The notes below the pieces were generated by a model, which did no database searches, had not been told where the DNA came from, and was given only the letters and a program-made list of their open reading frames with translations. A stretch of DNA of 64,000 nt from Rotaria sp. Silwood1. Taxonomy: Eukaryota > Rotifera > Eurotatoria > Philodinida > Philodinidae. Below, in pieces: positions 60,038-64,000 of the stretch (positions are counted from its first letter, which is position 1; each line of letters starts with the position of its first letter). Both the position numbers and the translations under genes were made by a program. The stretch lies in NCBI GenBank assembly GCA_905250075.1, contig CAJNOP010000386.1, forward strand, positions 62,001 through 126,000, in the 5' to 3' direction.

Positions 60038-61923
60038 ACAATTATAGATTGATTTATTAACCAAATTTAATATCACATGAGATTTTTTATCGAGTTTTGC
60101 AATGTAATTTGATTCCGAATCTTGTACACAATGGTATAAATGTATTTGAGCATGATTTAGAATGATTGTTAAGGTTTAGAATGAGAAAAGTGAACCGCTC
60201 TGCCCTCACTCTGCCTTATAGACTTTAACAGACACGTGACTCTTCAAACTCGTTGAGAGTTGTTGTGATAGACATTGCAGAAAAACATCTCGATTGTCAC
60301 AGGCAGGACCACATCCCATTGTGGTTTTGCGGACCATTTGATTTTGGCTTTTTAACCATCTAGTTTACGATTTTTGGACTTTTTGATACTGAATCTTTCG
60401 ATTTGTGTGATTTTGAATCGATCTGAAAACTTACAAGGCTAAAGGTCTATTATTCTCTCGTAATGCGGCATTTTAGTCACAATTACAGACCATCTCAAAA
60501 ACTTAGAGATGATGTTCTCTTACCTTCTGACGAATCGAGAAAAGTAAAAGAAGCATGTTCACATTCATATGAAACAACTCTATCATGTTTCATATTTTAA
60601 TCCTGTAGGGATCGCACTGAAAGTTTTTTAAATACCTGAAAGTATTGGTCTATTTTATTGTGCACTATGATCATCATAATAGGCATGGAAACATTCGTAT
60701 TGTTTTCGACTGACGTTTATCCTCATGCTATCTAATATATCTTGTACCCAACTGATTTCTTTACTCATATGAATCTCGAGCACAATTTGGATATTTGATT
60801 GACAAAGATGAGTGCAGGCTCACATTGGTGAAATCAGTCAAATACCAATAAATGAATACACTTTTTAGTCTTTGAAGGCAATCTGTACTTAAACAGTATG
60901 GAAAGTGGTTTTCCACTTCGTACATATTTCTGTACTTCGATATACTGCGGATTAGCAAAGTCTGCTGTTTTACACTTCTTATAATGTAATTTTGTAAAGA
61001 ACATGTTTTGTGAAACTCAATGAAGAGATATAGCATGCTTCAATCAGTTTTTATTTTGAATTAAAATGAATGAGTTCAATTGAATGGAGACAAAGTCAAT
61101 ATGTTGAGTAGTTCAGAGTGCGATTCAAACTGCCTCGATCCCCGAGTACTTTATCTTCGACATTTACATGTCACAAAATGCATCTTAATGAAGTCTGTGT
61201 TAACTTGAAAAGAAGGATTTTTATGGCCTTGCACTTTTCGTTTCAACACGAAACACTTGTAAGGAAAACAGGTTGATTTCAGTTTCGGCTTTCGACAAGT
61301 TGGACGAAGAAACATTTTGAGAAACTTGTATGTAATTTTTCAACTAATCCATCAAGGTTCTCTTGAGTGCTTCTTTAATTCCACTATGAAAGATCCTGAA
61401 GAGTCTAGAAAGAGCTTTTATTTCTTCAATACTGTCTTAGCTGTCTACCATTTTCCTTAGAAATGTACGATCTGATCCTCATCTGTCTCGTTAACTCTTT
61501 GGAGAACTATTTAGTAATGTTTACTGCTGAGTAATAAGGAACAAAACTTTGGTTAGAATCAGTTGAAAGAGGATTAACTGAGTTGGTTCAACTGATTGAA
61601 TATTTATCAAGCTTAAAGACAGACTCGACCGATCTGATTCTAATTTTTGGAAGTGAGTATAACTGTGGATCAAATTGAATACTCGTATGATTACTGGAAA
61701 CTGAGCAATTCAGGGTTGTTATATCTATTCTGATAGAGAAGGGAGTCAAGTGTTATTTTGCGTTATAAAAACATACTGAATACAAAGAGAAGGTGTTGAA
61801 TGAAAAAGCTCTCGTTAAATTAGTTCATACTTCGCCACGGTCACGTGTATATGTGCGAAAAGTAAATATGTTTTTATGAGGATCATTATTGAACTCACAT
61901 TTCATTGATTTCGTATATTTTTA
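60038..61923. other. Intergenic region, no gene supported
   Basis: At about 60588-60640 a segment containing TTTTAATCCTGTAGGGATCG resembles 52055-52090 inside the large foldback, a dispersed repeat fragment. The 5' exon(s) of the NHL gene may lie here. The region ends in the acceptor TATTTTTAG. Confidence 0.4.
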
Positions 61924-64000
61924 GACGCAATCGACTGAAGTTTTGGTTAAAGAAACATATTATGACTGTTTTGATTGTTTGTGCTGTTGTTCTGATTATT
62001 CTTGTAGTCCTGATTGCAACTCTGTCAAAATTAGTCTTCGGTAAGAACACATATTTCAATGTCAGTTTCAGCTGTTTTTTTCCTATGCATAAATAAACAG
62101 AAAACCAAAAGTGAGAATCTTTTATGTTCTATATCAAACATTACATTGAATTAAATATTTACCTCTAAAACTCAACATACTGATAATATCTCAAGGGTAT
62201 ATGACCGTCTAACTTTAATTATCACTTCTACACAATATTCTTTTAGTCTAGAGGGTAGATTTAGTATGGCTGTTCAATATCAGATTGACCAGGATTTTCT
62301 TTTAACCAATGTGATCAGTAGACCTAGACGTTGAAGAAAAGATGTACTAAAAACAACCGACTGTCTTACTATGCTTTTTTTCTTCTTTGCTTTTTGAAAA
62401 TTCCAGCAATAGCATCAACAACAGCAACCACGGTAACGACAAAAACGGCAACGACGGCAGCGATGACAACGACGCTAATGACAACGAGTTTAATGAAAAC
62501 TACAACGACAACCACTAGTAATAATAGTGATTCATTTTTTAGTTTATCAATGTGACTTCAACATGAATATGATCATGTGAAAGATTAAGCTCATGAGAAA
62601 ACTTGTTCAAGTTCAAATTGTTTTCACCTGAGACAATATTCATTTGATAAATACTAACGAGTGATAGAAAAATCTACAGCAATTTGATTTTCTGGGTCAT
62701 GATTTTCCAGATATAGAAATTTTAACAGGTTTTTCAATAAAAATCTGTGGTTTCCCTCCAGTCACATAGAAAATTGACTTTTGAATTTCGGCCTCAAACC
62801 TTACACGAACAAGATTCTCAATAAAATTAGTTTATTGAGTAAATATCACCTTTGCTACTATTTCTCTTCTGACGATGAAAATTTTGCTGTTTCACATGAG
62901 CGAATTTCGAATATTTGATATCTCAGGATAGAAAATACTAGAAAAGCTAAAACTCACTCAATAAACTAATCTAATGGAGAAAATTGCTTGTGGAGAGTTT
63001 GAAGGCGAAATTTGAAAGTCGATTTTTCACGCGCCCTGTAGATAGGCAGTACTTTTTGTTCAAAAATCCAGTAAAATTTCGATATCTCGAGAATAAAGGT
63101 CCCAAAGACTAAAGTTTTTTATCATTCCTTAGTACTCATCAAATGAATATCGTCACAAGCGAAAGCCATTTTGAAACAGAAAGAGGCTTCCTCTCTTCAG
63201 TCGATCTCGAGAAAAGAATTGAAAAATGGTTGAAAGTCTAATGAAAATTAGATGAAACTGCTCTAGTGACGAGTTCATTTGAGCTATAGCCCTGTTTAAT
63301 TGTCATAGTCGCACGCGAGAATATGGATTATGCTGAAACAAGAGATGATGTCTGTACCAATCCTCAAAGGACTTTGGTTTCATAAAATAAAGAGTACGCT
63401 GCGTGAGTTCGCCATATTCTAGTAATGACAGAGAATTAATTTTTGCATTCTTCATTCACTGGTCGCAAATTGCTATAAAAATAAGAACAGATATCACAAA
63501 TAGATTCGACACGGTCGAAAATCTCTCGTGCACAACTGTACTAACCTATTCTAACTCAAAAGCACTGAATTGAGAGACAAAATGAACAAAGGCTAGTACA
63601 AGTAACATAAGCAATAGCGTCAATCGGAATGATAGGCAATAGTTCTAGCTTCATTCCTAAAAAGGGGCTAAGAAAAATTCACAAGAAAAGGCAAAGACCT
63701 TGCTAATAACCGTCCTTCGAGAAAAGTTTCCGACATCGATTCGCTGAAAAAATAATACTGCTGTATAAAAAACGATTATACTTATAGGTGTAATGAGAAT
63801 ACATGCATTTGATTATTGTAGCTATGATTCCTACCTTCCAGTGGAATTCAGTGGGTATTACTGTAGCCGGCACTGTAGGTATACCAGGCACAATGGCCAA
63901 CCAATTGTATGGTCCAATGGGTCTGGCATTGGATTCGTCCAATACACTCTATGTTGCCGATTGGTATAACAATCGAGTGCAAGCTTGGTTGCTGGGAGCA
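61924..64000 (+). CDS. Type II membrane protein with Thr-rich stalk and NHL repeats (partial, runs off right edge)
   Basis: Three exons seen: 61924-62040, 62407-62516 and 63822-64000+. All junctions are phase 1 and GT/AG, and the frame closes across them. Exon A encodes a basic segment (RNRLKFWLKKHIM) followed by a ~22-residue transmembrane helix (VLIVCAVVLIILVVLIATLS), giving a cytoplasmic N-terminus. Exon B is almost pure Thr/Ala/Met (about 36 residues), a mucin-like stalk. Exon C begins an NHL beta-propeller: ITVAGTVGIPG, then the diagnostic LYGPMGLALDSSNTLYVADW and YNNRVQAW. NHL propellers bind protein or RNA partners; an extracellular one is probably adhesive or recognition-type, an inference. 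The 5' exon is not identified and the rest of the propeller lies beyond the window. Intron B-C is 1305 bp and contains a foldback element. Confidence 0.8.
62747..63045. repeat. Foldback element in NHL-gene intron
   Basis: Left arm about 62747-62843 and right arm about 62943-63045 are reverse complements at about 75% (ATTAGTTTATTGAGT / ACTCAATAAACTAAT; TTGACTTTTGAATTTCG / CGAAATTTGAAAGTCGA). No target duplication determined. Confidence 0.7.

Noticed and set aside
1-64000. CRISPR arrays, rRNA and tRNA genes
   Set aside because: No regular spacer-repeat array and no cloverleaf with A/B boxes or rRNA-like sequence was noticed; the organism is eukaryotic.

Overview
The window looks like nuclear DNA of a bdelloid rotifer (Rotaria/Adineta type); this is inferred from sequence features, not from a database. 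It is very AT-rich. Introns are mostly 50-90 bp with GT/AG ends, conserved animal genes sit close together, and there are many short foldback elements. The right half carries protein families that I associate with bdelloids: type II membrane proteins with Thr-rich stalks and NHL or cyanovirin-like heads, F-box/LRR genes, kelch fragments, and a two-pass membrane family with a Cys-rich ectodomain.

Left part (1-36 kb): decayed Cys-rich and kelch exons (0.7-2.4 kb); a small unassigned ORF (4.0 kb); an intact GPI-type cupredoxin with an amicyanin-like copper loop (5.2 kb); then a gene-rich stretch. That stretch holds an EI24-like multipass membrane protein, a MYCBP-like coiled-coil protein 73 bp behind it, an unassigned 265-aa protein in seven exons, a TLC-domain (TLCD1/2-like) membrane protein, a 546-aa low-complexity protein, the nine-exon orthologue of ANKMY2, and a 20-exon extended synaptotagmin. 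Exon boundaries were placed by reading GT/AG sites and checking phase; the joined lengths are multiples of three and end in the stop codons given.

Right part (36-64 kb): lower gene density and less AT-biased codons. It holds a predicted Thr-rich/half-CVNH gene split by a 3-kb intron, an F-box/LRR pseudogene with 84-bp LRR exons at about 141-bp spacing, large foldback elements around a 100-N assembly gap, three tandem copies of a two-pass membrane family (53.6-60.0 kb), and the 5' half of an NHL-repeat type II membrane protein that runs off the right edge.

Mobile DNA is mostly short non-autonomous DNA elements. Several show target-site duplications: 8 bp at 8387, 12754 and 36578, 9 bp at 34224, TTAA at 48843 and TA at 50185. 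Many lie inside introns and account for unusually long ones (extended synaptotagmin, the CVNH gene, the NHL gene). No autonomous transposase, tRNA, rRNA or CRISPR array was seen.

The best candidate for something undescribed is the tandem membrane family at 53.6-60.0 kb. Each copy is carried by one ~1.25-kb exon opened by a phase-1 acceptor; the first two also end in a phase-1 donor. They could therefore be three genes or interchangeable cassettes of one gene.
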